A DNA stretch of 20,738 bases. It comes from JBPOIC01 sp052034865 (GTDB taxonomy: Bacteria; UBA10199; JADFYH01). The stretch covers positions 1 through 20,738 of the forward strand of contig JBPOIC010000049.1 of NCBI GenBank assembly GCA_052034865.1, written 5' to 3'. The position numbers were made by a program, and so were the translations under genes. How positions within the stretch are numbered: the first letter of the stretch is position 1; each line of letters opens with the position of its first letter. The notes below the pieces were generated by a model. The model ran no database searches. It saw nothing but the letters and a program-made list of their open reading frames with translations, and was not told the origin of the DNA. Positions 1-6,686 of this stretch are shown piece by piece.

Positions 1-885
1 TTCGTAGGATTTTTCGGGCGTGGTGAATTTCACCAACTCAACCTTATTGAACTGATGCTGGCGGGTAAGGCCGCGTACGTCTTTTCCGTAAGAGCCTGCC
101 TCGCTCCGAAAACAGGGAGTATAGGCCGTGTAAGAAATGGGAAGCTGCTCTTCTTTAAGGATTTCATCCCGAAAGATATTGGTAACCGGCACCTCGGCGG
201 TAGGGATGAGATAGTAGCCTGCTGTTGTTTTAAAAAGATCTTCTTCAAATTTGGGAAGCTGACCAGTTCCCAAAAGGGAATCCGCATTGACCAAAAAAGG
301 CGGCAGGACTTCGGTATAGCCATGCTCACGGGTGTGGGTATCGAGCATGAAATTAATCAGGGCGCGCTCCAGACGGGCTCCTAACCCTTTATACAGGGTA
401 AAGCGCGCGCCGGTGATTTTGGTCGCACGCTCGAAATCGAGAATGCCAAGTTTTTCACCAATCTCCCAATGAGGAAGCGCCGAAAATGGAAATGACGTTT
501 TTTCTCCCCAAACCCGAGTGACAGGATTGTCTTCGCTGCCTGATCCAGCGGGAACGGAAACATGAGGAAGATTTGGAATCTGTAAAAGAAATTCATCCAG
601 TGATTTTTCCACCTCGGCAAGCTCAGGAGCGATCTCTTTGAGTCGTTTGGAAATTTTTTGCATGTTTTGCAAAATGGAAGAGGCATCCTGTTTGGCTTTT
701 TGAATTTTTTGAATCTCCGCAGAGGCCTGATTCTGACTGGCTCGCAAACTGTCGAATTCGCTCTGAAAGGTTTTTCTTTTTTGATGGAGGGTTTCCAGCG
801 GAGAAAAATCGGGGCAGCTTCCGCGCTGGGCCAGCCGTTTTTTTACTTCTTCAAGATTGGCAAGCACCCATTTTAAATCAAGCAT
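1..885 (-). CDS. serS: Seryl-tRNA synthetase (N-terminal 295 residues, runs off the left edge)
   Basis: This class II synthetase charges tRNA-Ser with serine in the cytoplasm. The frame is open from the ATG at 885 to base 1 without a stop. Residues 1-10 read MLDLKWVLAN, matching the SerRS start pattern. A charged, Gln- and Lys-rich stretch at about residues 25-100 fits the tRNA-binding coiled-coil arm. Near the edge, CFRSEAG and then GLTRQHQF are class II motif 2 as found in SerRS. Motif 3 and the C-terminus lie outside the window; the family is usually about 420-430 residues. The start is set by a GGAGG Shine-Dalgarno sequence (complement of 892-896) six bases upstream. The gene follows the SurA/DsbA lipoprotein gene after 120 bases holding two hairpins, one of terminator type, so it may have its own promoter or be attenuated. 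Identification is firm. Confidence 0.96.
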   Translation of the reverse strand, partial: MLDLKWVLANLEEVKKRLAQRGSCPDFSPLETLHQKRKTFQSEFDSLRASQNQASAEIQKIQKAKQDASSILQNMQKISKRLKEIAPELAEVEKSLDEFLLQIPNLPHVSVPAGSGSEDNPVTRVWGEKTSFPFSALPHWEIGEKLGILDFERATKITGARFTLYKGLGARLERALINFMLDTHTREHGYTEVLPPFLVNADSLLGTGQLPKFEEDLFKTTAGYYLIPTAEVPVTNIFRDEILKEEQLPISYTAYTPCFRSEAGSYGKDVRGLTRQHQFNKVELVKFTTPEKSYE

Positions 886-897
886 TGTCGACCTCCA

Positions 898-930
898 TAA
901 AAAAAGGGCGATGGGGATGGCACCGCCCTT
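898..930 (-). terminator. Intrinsic terminator just upstream of serS
   Basis: On the minus strand a 7-bp stem (AAGGGCG / CGCCCTT, arms at 924-930 and 904-910) with a 13-base loop is followed by a run of T (complement of 899-905). It would end transcripts of the lipoprotein gene at 1006-2085. It lies directly before the serS Shine-Dalgarno sequence, so it could also attenuate serS. Confidence 0.65.
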
Positions 931-936
931 GGTAAA

Positions 937-981
937 TTTGTCTGCCTGGGTTTTTCTTCAATAAAAGAAAAACCGGACAAA
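937..981 (-). other. Two-tier stem-loop between the lipoprotein gene and serS
   Basis: A perfect 10-bp inverted repeat (GGTTTTTCTT at 949-958, AAGAAAAACC at 965-974, six-base loop) is nested in a second 6-bp pairing (937-942 with 976-981). On the minus strand it precedes the 898-930 terminator. It has no T-run of its own, so it may be a 3'-end stabiliser or part of a folded serS leader. The function is unknown. Confidence 0.45.
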
Positions 982-1005
982 GCTGAATTTCAATTTGGAC
1001 AGGAT

Positions 1006-2085
1006 TTATTTCGATTTCCTCAATTCCTGATCGATAATTTTTGAAAAGGCCTGAGAAGACTGAGCCCCTGACATGCCAATCCCATTGATAAAGAAGGCAG
1101 GGGTACCGCTCACACCCGCTTTGACTCCGTCTTGTAAATCACTCTGTACCTCTGCTGCTTTACTGCCTGAGTCCAGACATTCATTAAACTTTGAGGTGTT
1201 CAGACCTGTTTCCTGCGCATACTTTTTCAGGTTATCGACTTCAAGGGCTCTCTGATTGTCCCAAAGTTTATTGCTGTATTCCCAATATTTTTTCTGATCG
1301 TTCGCACATAGGGCGGCTTCGGCAGATTTTTGAGCAAGTTTGTGAAAGTTCAGAGGAAAGTTTCGGACAACGTAATGGACCTTGTCTTTATATTGTTCGA
1401 CGATCTCATTCACAATAGGTCGGGCCTTGGCACAATAGGGGCATTGAAAATCGGTAAACTCGATGATCGTCACTGGGGCATTCGCTGGACCTTTGCCAGG
1501 GCTCTTGCCCACTCCCACTTCGACGCGGGGTTTGGCGAGATAGATTTCGATTTTCGATTCATCCATTAATTTTCCAATGAAGCGATCGCGAAACGTATTC
1601 GCCTGTTTGGATTTCAGCTGACCGACAATCTGACCTTTGATCTGGTCGAGGGGTTGGTTGTTAAAGCGGGGGTTTTTCTTAAGCTCATTGTAGAAATCTT
1701 CAACTTCTTTATCGGAAGGCTCGGTAATTTTATCCTGAACTTCGCTCTTGAGAAGCTCAGGAACGGTGGCTTTACGTTTGCCTGCCTCTGCATCCAGCAA
1801 ACGCTCCTGAATGATTTGATCGATCCCATCTTCTTTTAAATCGAAGAGCTGGCTTTCGATGCGCGCCAGACGGGGTTTGATTTTTTCCATCAATTCCTTT
1901 TCGGTAATTGCCTGACCATTCACCTCTGCCACCACGTCCCCTTTGGTGCCGACGGCAAGCCCTTGAGTAATCGGGGTGGAAGGATTGTTTGAGTTTTTGG
2001 AGGTTTTTGAGGTTTCACCTTCTTTGCCACAACCCGCAGCGCTCACCATTAAAAGACTTAAGCAGAGGACATACAGTTTCTTCAT
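1006..2085 (-). CDS. Lipoprotein with SurA-like chaperone domain fused to a DsbA-family thioredoxin domain
   Basis: Predicted periplasmic, membrane-anchored thiol:disulfide protein of 359 residues. The signal peptide MKKLYVLCLSLLMVSAAGC ends in a lipobox-like AAGC, with the lipidated Cys at residue 19. A low-complexity Ser/Asn/Thr linker follows. Residues about 48-185 resemble the SurA/parvulin N-terminal peptide-binding region (VVAEVNGQAIT, then a long helical stretch); no PpiC isomerase domain follows. Residues about 197-359 are a DsbA-like fold: CPYC active site at 215-218 in FTDFQCPYC, and the cis-Pro loop SGTPAFFING with Pro near 329. I chose the ATG at 2085 rather than one at 2133 because it begins the signal peptide and has AGGAG ten bases upstream. 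By family, such proteins oxidise or isomerise disulfides in secreted proteins; the attached chaperone domain suggests it also holds unfolded substrates (inference). Confidence 0.88.
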   Translation of the reverse strand: MKKLYVLCLSLLMVSAAGCGKEGETSKTSKNSNNPSTPITQGLAVGTKGDVVAEVNGQAITEKELMEKIKPRLARIESQLFDLKEDGIDQIIQERLLDAEAGKRKATVPELLKSEVQDKITEPSDKEVEDFYNELKKNPRFNNQPLDQIKGQIVGQLKSKQANTFRDRFIGKLMDESKIEIYLAKPRVEVGVGKSPGKGPANAPVTIIEFTDFQCPYCAKARPIVNEIVEQYKDKVHYVVRNFPLNFHKLAQKSAEAALCANDQKKYWEYSNKLWDNQRALEVDNLKKYAQETGLNTSKFNECLDSGSKAAEVQSDLQDGVKAGVSGTPAFFINGIGMSGAQSSQAFSKIIDQELRKSK

Positions 2086-2230
2086 AAGGGAGAAGCTCCT
2101 TTTTAAAGTTGGTAATACCCAGACACAGCGCAAAACCGCATCATGGGTGAAACAGAGTCTGAATGGATAACATTAGAGGCAAGAGAGAGGCAATATGATT
2201 TCCGGTGTTTACGGGCACAAGCGCGAGGGG

Positions 2231-2491
2231 TTAAAAGTTGAATCGAAGGCCCACCTGAAGACGCCTGTCGAAGCTGAGCCCAAATTGAGAGCGGGAATCC
2301 AAAGACCAACCGATTCCTTCTTTAAGATGCGAAAGGTTTTTTTCGGGTAATCCTTCTTTTTTTATGGAGGCCACTGAAGATTTTTTTGCGTCGGGAAATT
2401 TTCTGACCCCCTCTGCGCGGCCAGCAAATGCAGGTGAGCAAAGAAGGATGAGGACGAAGATATAAAGGATGAGAATATTTAATTTGTTCAT
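2231..2491 (-). CDS. Small secreted protein, 86 residues, unknown function
   Basis: I do not recognise a family. The N-terminus is a clear Sec signal peptide: MNKLNILIL, a hydrophobic core, and a likely SPI cleavage site after SPAFA at about residue 23. The mature part is about 63 residues: a basic, Ser/Lys-rich stretch, then GIGWSLDSRSQFGLSFDRR and a final RLQVGLRFNF. The last 25 residues alternate polar and hydrophobic positions and end in Phe, as in the terminal beta-strands of outer-membrane proteins. The ATG at 2491 is chosen over one at 2536 because of a strong AAGGAG four bases upstream and because it starts the signal peptide. It is the first gene of the minus-strand run leading to the lipoprotein (145 bases apart) and serS. 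Coding status is well supported by the signal peptide and ribosome site; function is open. Confidence 0.72.
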   Translation of the reverse strand: MNKLNILILYIFVLILLCSPAFAGRAEGVRKFPDAKKSSVASIKKEGLPEKNLSHLKEGIGWSLDSRSQFGLSFDRRLQVGLRFNF

Positions 2492-2561
2492 ATCTCTCCT
2501 TATTTGCAAGACAAGGACCAGAGACTTAAAAACCAATAATCACCTAACCCTTTAAGATCAT

Positions 2562-2589
2562 TTGAATTTGAAATTTAACAATTTATAAC
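2562..2589 (+). promoter_or_regulatory. Candidate sigma70-type promoter for the release-factor-like gene
   Basis: TTGAAT (2562-2567) and TATAAC (2584-2589) are separated by 16 bases in an AT-rich divergent intergenic region, about 90 bases before the ATG at 2681. This is a by-eye match only. Confidence 0.35.
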
Positions 2590-2680
2590 AAATCTGACAG
2601 CATTTTTTTTGGTGTGGGCAGGCCTCAGTTTTTCAAAAGTCTGGGGAGATGAGCCCCTACCATTTTGAATGGAGGCTTTC

Positions 2681-3091
2681 ATGCCCCTTTGGCCGGTCTC
2701 ATCCGAGAAACAAAAAGAGCTTCAGCGTCTATTTGAAAAACTCCAGATGCGCGAAGAGGATTTGGAAGAGCATTTCGTGCGATCTTCTGGAGCAGGCGGG
2801 CAAAAAGTTCAGAAGACATCTACCTGTGTGGTTCTAAAACATCTTCCAAGCGGGATTGAAGTCAAATGCCAAATCCAGCGCACCCAGGCGATGAACCGCT
2901 TTTTAGCACGTCGCATCCTGTGCGAAAAACTGGAGGAGATGATTTTTCAGAAAGAAAGTGCCGAAGAAAAACGGCGGGAGAAAATCAGACGGCAGAAGAG
3001 AAAACGATCCAGACGGGCTAAAGAAAAAATGCTTGCGGACAAACACCATCAATCCGAGAAAAAAAAACTGCGCAAAGATCCAACCTTATAA
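2681..3091 (+). CDS. Peptide-chain release factor-like protein (GGQ domain only, ribosome-rescue type)
   Basis: A 136-residue protein made of the RF-1 catalytic domain and a strongly basic tail. SSGAGGQKVQKTS carries the GGQ motif (39-41) that triggers peptidyl-tRNA hydrolysis in the ribosomal peptidyl-transferase centre. There is no codon-recognition domain. From about residue 90 the chain is mostly Lys, Arg, Glu and Gln, ending in KKKLRKDPTL. In ArfB/ICT1-type rescue factors a basic tail enters the empty mRNA channel of stalled ribosomes, so a stop-codon-independent rescue role is likely. It may instead belong to the less characterised bacterial 'RF-like' group. The ATG at 2681 has GGAGG five bases upstream; an in-frame ATG at 2669 overlaps that site and is less likely. 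It converges on prfA with only 33 bases between them. Confidence 0.85.
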   Translation: MPLWPVSSEKQKELQRLFEKLQMREEDLEEHFVRSSGAGGQKVQKTSTCVVLKHLPSGIEVKCQIQRTQAMNRFLARRILCEKLEEMIFQKESAEEKRREKIRRQKRKRSRRAKEKMLADKHHQSEKKKLRKDPTL

Positions 3092-3124
3092 AAATCGATT
3101 ACCCAACATCTCCACAAAACTTTC

Positions 3125-4189
3125 CTATTCCGAACCTTTTAAAGCCTCCGCCTGATAATGCGTGCGCAAAGCCTGAATGACTGGATCCAGCCCGCCATCG
3201 AGGACCTGGTCGAGCTGATGAAGGGTGAGGCCGATCCGATGATCGGTAATTCGACTTTGAGGAAAATTATAGGTACGAATTTTTTCGCTGCGATCGCCGG
3301 TACCGATCTGGGAGCGACGCTGATCGGTGATTTCTTTTTCCTGTTTTTCACGCTCCACTTCCAAAAGCCGCGATTTCAAAACTTTTAAAGCCTTCGCCTT
3401 ATTTTTATGTTGGGATTTTTCATCGCGACAAATCACGACAGTGTTGGTCGGTAAATGCACGATGCGCACCGCCGAGTCGGTGGTGTTCACACTCTGCCCG
3501 CCAGGGCCTGAGGCGCGAAAAACTTCAATACGAAGATCTTTTTCCTGAACATTGACATCCACATCTTCAGCTTCAGGTATGACAGCGACCGTGACCGTTG
3601 AGGTATGCACACGACCCGAGGCCTCGGTGCGTGGAACGCGCTGCACGCGGTGAACCCCGCTTTCGTATTTCAAATCGCTATACACCTTATCCCCTGAAAT
3701 AAGGGCAATCATTTCTTTATAGCCCCCAATGCCGGTGGGATTGGAATCCATGATTTCCACCTGCCAGCTTTTTCTTTCCGCATAGCGGCAGTACATGCGA
3801 AAAAGATCAGATGCAAACAGCGCGGCCTCATCGCCTCCTGCTCCCCCACGAATTTCCAAAATGATGTTTTTCTCATCATTGGGATCTTTAGGGAGCAACA
3901 AAAATCTTAACTCCTGGGTCAGGCGCTCTTTTTCCTGTTCCCAATGGACAAGCTCTTCTTTCGCCATGGTCCGGATTTCTTCATCCGATTCATTGAGGAG
4001 GATTTTATTGTCGTCGATCTGCTGAAGGGCATTTTTATAACTGCGATAGGATTCGATGAGCGGCGCAAGACTCGCATGTTCTTTGGCCACACGCTGGTAC
4101 TCTTTGGGATCGCTTGTAATTCCAGGATCCGCCAGACGGGCGTTCAGATCATCGAATTTTTTTTCAACCTCATCGAGTTTTTGAAACAT
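3125..4189 (-). CDS. prfA: Peptide chain release factor 1
   Basis: RF1 ends translation at UAA and UAG. At 354 residues it is full length for the family. The N-terminal helical domain covers about 1-110. ILEIRGGAGGDEAALFA marks the start of the central domain. The codon-recognition (PxT) region is HRVQRVPRTEASGRVHTS, with P-R-T at 186-188; E. coli RF1 has P-A-T. The GGQ motif is at 230-232 in ASGPGGQSVNTTDSAVR, and SQIGTGDRSEKIRTYN matches the conserved C-terminal part. The ATG at 4189 has only a weak ribosome site. The gene lies downstream of rpmE, with an intrinsic terminator between them. The common partner prmC, which methylates the GGQ glutamine, is not adjacent. Identification is firm; the middle residue of the PxT triplet varies among bacteria. 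Confidence 0.96.
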   Translation of the reverse strand: MFQKLDEVEKKFDDLNARLADPGITSDPKEYQRVAKEHASLAPLIESYRSYKNALQQIDDNKILLNESDEEIRTMAKEELVHWEQEKERLTQELRFLLLPKDPNDEKNIILEIRGGAGGDEAALFASDLFRMYCRYAERKSWQVEIMDSNPTGIGGYKEMIALISGDKVYSDLKYESGVHRVQRVPRTEASGRVHTSTVTVAVIPEAEDVDVNVQEKDLRIEVFRASGPGGQSVNTTDSAVRIVHLPTNTVVICRDEKSQHKNKAKALKVLKSRLLEVEREKQEKEITDQRRSQIGTGDRSEKIRTYNFPQSRITDHRIGLTLHQLDQVLDGGLDPVIQALRTHYQAEALKGSE

Positions 4190-4201
4190 GACTCACGCAA
4201 T

Positions 4202-4240
4202 AAAAAACCCATCGTCGTTTTTTAAAAACAGCGATGGGTT
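4202..4240 (-). terminator. Intrinsic terminator after rpmE
   Basis: On the minus strand a perfect 9-bp stem (AACCCATCG / CGATGGGTT, arms at 4232-4240 and 4206-4214) encloses a T-rich/A-rich inner pairing and is followed by a T-run (complement of 4202-4207). It lies between the rpmE stop and the prfA start, so prfA depends on readthrough or its own promoter. Confidence 0.75.
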
Positions 4241-4257
4241 TTGAATTTGATATGAAA

Positions 4258-4500
4258 CTAATTTTTAGCTTTGGATTTTTTTGTCTGAGCCTGCTGGGCC
4301 TGGGCACGCTCATATTTTTTCTGGAAGCGCTCGATACGGCCTTCGGTATCCATCAATTTTTGCTTTCCGGTAAAGAAAGGATGGCATTTTGAGCAGATCT
4401 CGACATTGAGAGAAGGCAAAGTGGAGGAGGTCTCCAGGATATTTCCACAGGCACAAGTGATCTGAATGTCATGATATTTCGGATGAATATTCGCTTTCAT
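4258..4500 (-). CDS. rpmE: 50S ribosomal protein L31 (zinc-binding type)
   Basis: An 80-residue large-subunit ribosomal protein. The start MKANIHPKYHDI is the L31 signature. Four cysteines (C16 and C18 in CACGN, C36 and C39 in CSKCHPFFTG) form the zinc site of the C+ form of L31, as opposed to the zinc-independent paralogue induced under zinc limitation. The chain then reads GKQKLMDTEGRIERFQKKY and continues into a basic Ala/Gln/Lys-rich tail. The ATG at 4500 is preferred over an in-frame GTG at 4509 because the GTG overlaps the GAGG ribosome site, which sits eight bases before the ATG. The rpmE-prfA gene order is common in bacteria. A strong terminator follows the gene. Confidence 0.97.
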   Translation of the reverse strand: MKANIHPKYHDIQITCACGNILETSSTLPSLNVEICSKCHPFFTGKQKLMDTEGRIERFQKKYERAQAQQAQTKKSKAKN

Positions 4501-4560
4501 AAAATACACCTCGGTAAGGGTTTAAAGAAGGGCAGCCTATAGCGAAAAGGTTTTAGAAGA

Positions 4561-5310
4561 TCAAGTTTTTCCCTCATCCGCTTTTTTTTGATTCTCTCTC
4601 CAATACCAAAGGACTTGCCTACAAACCCCCCTTATCACACGCGTCTCGGCTTCGGTCAAATTTGCACGGTTGAAGATGTTTCTTAAAATGCGGGGCATAT
4701 GAAAGGGAGTCGTTTTGCGCATAAACCCGATTTCTTTAAGCATTTCAAAAAGATGCTGATACATCCCCTCCCGTTCGGCCTGGGTTGGATAAGCTTCTTG
4801 AGGTTTTACGGAAGTCTGGGGTTTGGATCTGAAAAGCTCAAAGGCTACCAGCAATACGGCCTGAGCGAGGTTGTAGGATTCCAGATCAGAGGCCGAAGGA
4901 ATGTGGATCAGACTCTGACAGACATCCAGATCTTCATTGGAAAGTCCATTGGCCTCGGTCCCAAACAAAATCGCAATTCTTCCGGTTTGTGGAAGGGTTT
5001 CAATGAGGGAAGGAAGCTCACTCAGTTCGATCCAATTTTTACGATACCCTCCTGTTCGCCGCGAAGTTCCCAAAATAAAGCTATGTTGGACAATGGCCTC
5101 AGAAAGAATTGGATAAATTTTAGCTTCTTCAACGAGGTTTTTGGCTCCAACCGCAAATTTAAGAACCTCATCGTCCTTTTTCGAAAAAGCGGGATCGATG
5201 AAAATCAGATTTTCAAAGCCGGTATTTTTAAGCGCGCGAGCAGCAGCGCCGGCATTTCCGCCAAACTGAGTGCGAACGAGAATGAAATCGATTAAAGAGG
5301 AAAGAAACAT
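4561..5310 (-). CDS. trmJ: tRNA (cytidine/uridine-32-2'-O)-methyltransferase, TrmJ family
   Basis: SPOUT-fold methyltransferase, 249 residues. TrmJ uses S-adenosylmethionine to methylate the 2'-OH of nucleotide 32 in the anticodon loop of several tRNAs. The family pattern is clear: an N-terminal strand and loop FILVRTQFGGNAGAAARAL (near 9-27), AILFGTEANGLSNEDL (motif 2, about 115-130), and IHIPSASDLESYNLAQAV (motif 3, the knotted SAM-binding loop). A helical C-terminal extension of about 80 residues is typical of TrmJ rather than the shorter TrmL. The ATG at 5310 gives the usual family start; an upstream in-frame ATG at 5376 would overlap the divergent namZ gene. No good ribosome site precedes 5310. 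It is the first gene of the minus-strand run leading to rpmE, with 60 bases between the two. Substrate position 32 is inferred from the family. Confidence 0.9.
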   Translation of the reverse strand: MFLSSLIDFILVRTQFGGNAGAAARALKNTGFENLIFIDPAFSKKDDEVLKFAVGAKNLVEEAKIYPILSEAIVQHSFILGTSRRTGGYRKNWIELSELPSLIETLPQTGRIAILFGTEANGLSNEDLDVCQSLIHIPSASDLESYNLAQAVLLVAFELFRSKPQTSVKPQEAYPTQAEREGMYQHLFEMLKEIGFMRKTTPFHMPRILRNIFNRANLTEAETRVIRGVCRQVLWYWRENQKKADEGKT

Positions 5311-5324
5311 AATAAAAAAATAAA

Positions 5325-5352
5325 TTGAAAAATCCCTTATCCCAGTTATGGT
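5325..5352 (+). promoter_or_regulatory. Weak candidate promoter for namZ (possibly leaderless)
   Basis: TTGAAA (5325-5330) and TATGGT (5347-5352) are 16 bases apart. The -10-like box ends six bases before the ATG at 5359, so transcription would begin at about the start codon. No Shine-Dalgarno sequence precedes that ATG, which fits a leaderless message, but the -10 match is only partial. Confidence 0.22.
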
Positions 5353-5358
5353 CACTCG

Positions 5359-6534
5359 ATGCAACCGGGGATCCATTCTTTATCACAACATCTTCTTAAG
5401 AAACTGAAAAGCAAACGTCTGGGGCTTTTATGCCATGCCGCCAGTGTGGATGAAAAGATTCGGCACCTACTTCAGATTTTTACTTCCTCGCGCTCGATCC
5501 AAAAATCCCTCGTGCGCCTTTTCGCGCCCGAGCACGGGCTTTGGGCCATTGCACAGGATATGGAATCGGTCGATTCGATGCGAGAGGCTTCCACTCAACT
5601 TCCCGTACAGAGTTTGTACGGTTCCTCCCAGGAGAGTCTGAAACCTAACAAAGAAATGCTTGAAGGATTGGATTTGGTAATCTGCGATTTGCAGGATGTC
5701 GGCTCGCGCTATTACACCTTTGTCTATTCGATTGCCCTGATGATGCAGGCCTGCAAAGAGGCTGGAATACCGGTGTGGATTTTAGATCGCCCAAATCCCA
5801 TCAACGGAATTTCGGTAGAAGGCAATATCGTTGAGAAAGGGTTTGAATCCTTCGTAGGGATGTATCCCATCGCCAATCGTCACGGGATGACGGTCGGAGA
5901 GCTGGTGGAATATTTTAATGAAGAATTCAAGATCCACGCCGATCTGACCGTGATTTCTTTAAAAGGGTGGAATCGTAAATCCTATTTTGATGAAACCGGC
6001 CTTCCCTGGGTTCTGCCCTCTCCGAACATGCCAACATTGGATACGGCCCTCGTTTATCCAGGAATGTGCCTGGTTGAAGCGACCGAGATTTCAGAAGGAC
6101 GGGGCACCACTCGCCCCTTTGAGATCATCGGTGCGCCTTATATCGATCCGGAAAAACTTGGCCGTCATCTGAAAAGCTTTGATCTTTCTGGGGTGAGATT
6201 TCGCCCGCTCTTTTTCAAACCCACGTTTCAAAAGTGTGCGGGTCAAACCTGTGGTGGCGTTCAGCTCTACGTCACCCACCGAAACCGCTTCAAACCCTAC
6301 CTCACGGGCCTTGCCGTCTTGAAGGCAATTTATGATTTATATCCAGATGAGTTTCGTTGGCGGGAAAAACCTTATGAGTTTGTAGATAAAATCCCGGCGA
6401 TTGACTTGCTTAGCGGCTCGGCCACCTTTCGCACTCAACTCGAATCGGGGGCTTCATGGAAGAAGATCAATGAAAATTATGAAGAAGGAAAAGAAGGGTT
6501 TTTGAAAAGAAGAAAGAAGTATTTGAGATATTAG
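5359..6534 (+). CDS. namZ: DUF1343 / NamZ-family exo-beta-N-acetylmuramidase
   Basis: A 391-residue protein of the family whose characterised members remove terminal N-acetylmuramic acid from peptidoglycan fragments. Family blocks appear in order: FAPEHGLW (55-62, containing the conserved Glu considered catalytic), LYGSSQESLKPNKEML, DLQDVGSRYYTF (110-121), ILDRPNPING (141-150), ANRHGMTVGEL, WVLPSPNMPTLDTALVYPG, and EISEGRGTTRPFEIIGAP. The C-terminal region with CGGVQLYVTHR is also typical. No signal peptide is visible, whereas characterised secreted homologues have one, so this copy looks cytoplasmic and would act on imported turnover products. No other wall-recycling gene is nearby. It is divergent from trmJ with 48 bases between the two starts. 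No ribosome site is seen before the ATG at 5359, so the exact start is uncertain. Fold and family are firm; substrate is by homology. Confidence 0.88.
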   Translation: MQPGIHSLSQHLLKKLKSKRLGLLCHAASVDEKIRHLLQIFTSSRSIQKSLVRLFAPEHGLWAIAQDMESVDSMREASTQLPVQSLYGSSQESLKPNKEMLEGLDLVICDLQDVGSRYYTFVYSIALMMQACKEAGIPVWILDRPNPINGISVEGNIVEKGFESFVGMYPIANRHGMTVGELVEYFNEEFKIHADLTVISLKGWNRKSYFDETGLPWVLPSPNMPTLDTALVYPGMCLVEATEISEGRGTTRPFEIIGAPYIDPEKLGRHLKSFDLSGVRFRPLFFKPTFQKCAGQTCGGVQLYVTHRNRFKPYLTGLAVLKAIYDLYPDEFRWREKPYEFVDKIPAIDLLSGSATFRTQLESGASWKKINENYEEGKEGFLKRRKKYLRY

Positions 6535-6686
6535 GTATGTTTTAACGTATGAGCTGAAAGGTATCGGACATCACAATATTTTCCACAGTCATGTTTTTCT
6601 CCAAACCCAACATGGCTTTCGTCTGTAATCGATAAAACCTGATATAGAAAATCTGATCTGAAAAACAAAGATAGTGAGCCTTTCCC

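Noticed and set aside
886..1005. T-box riboswitch upstream of serS (AGGGCGGTGCC resembles the T-box core)
   Set aside because: The gap is only 120 bases, too short for Stem I plus antiterminator, and the tRNA-contacting TGGN reads CGGT. No specifier loop is visible.
2641..2660. A second REP-like copy around GGGGAGATGAGCCCCTAC
   Set aside because: The arms pair over only four bases and do not match the 16007-16034 element.
4699..5295. Plus-strand frame of 198 codons opposite trmJ
   Set aside because: It is antisense to conserved trmJ motifs, is basic and low in structure, and lacks a convincing ribosome site.
6535..6686. Possible short gene between namZ and the GST-fold gene
   Set aside because: Only a minus-strand stretch of about 23 codons after an ATG is seen, with no ribosome site and no recognisable product. 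The region is best called empty.
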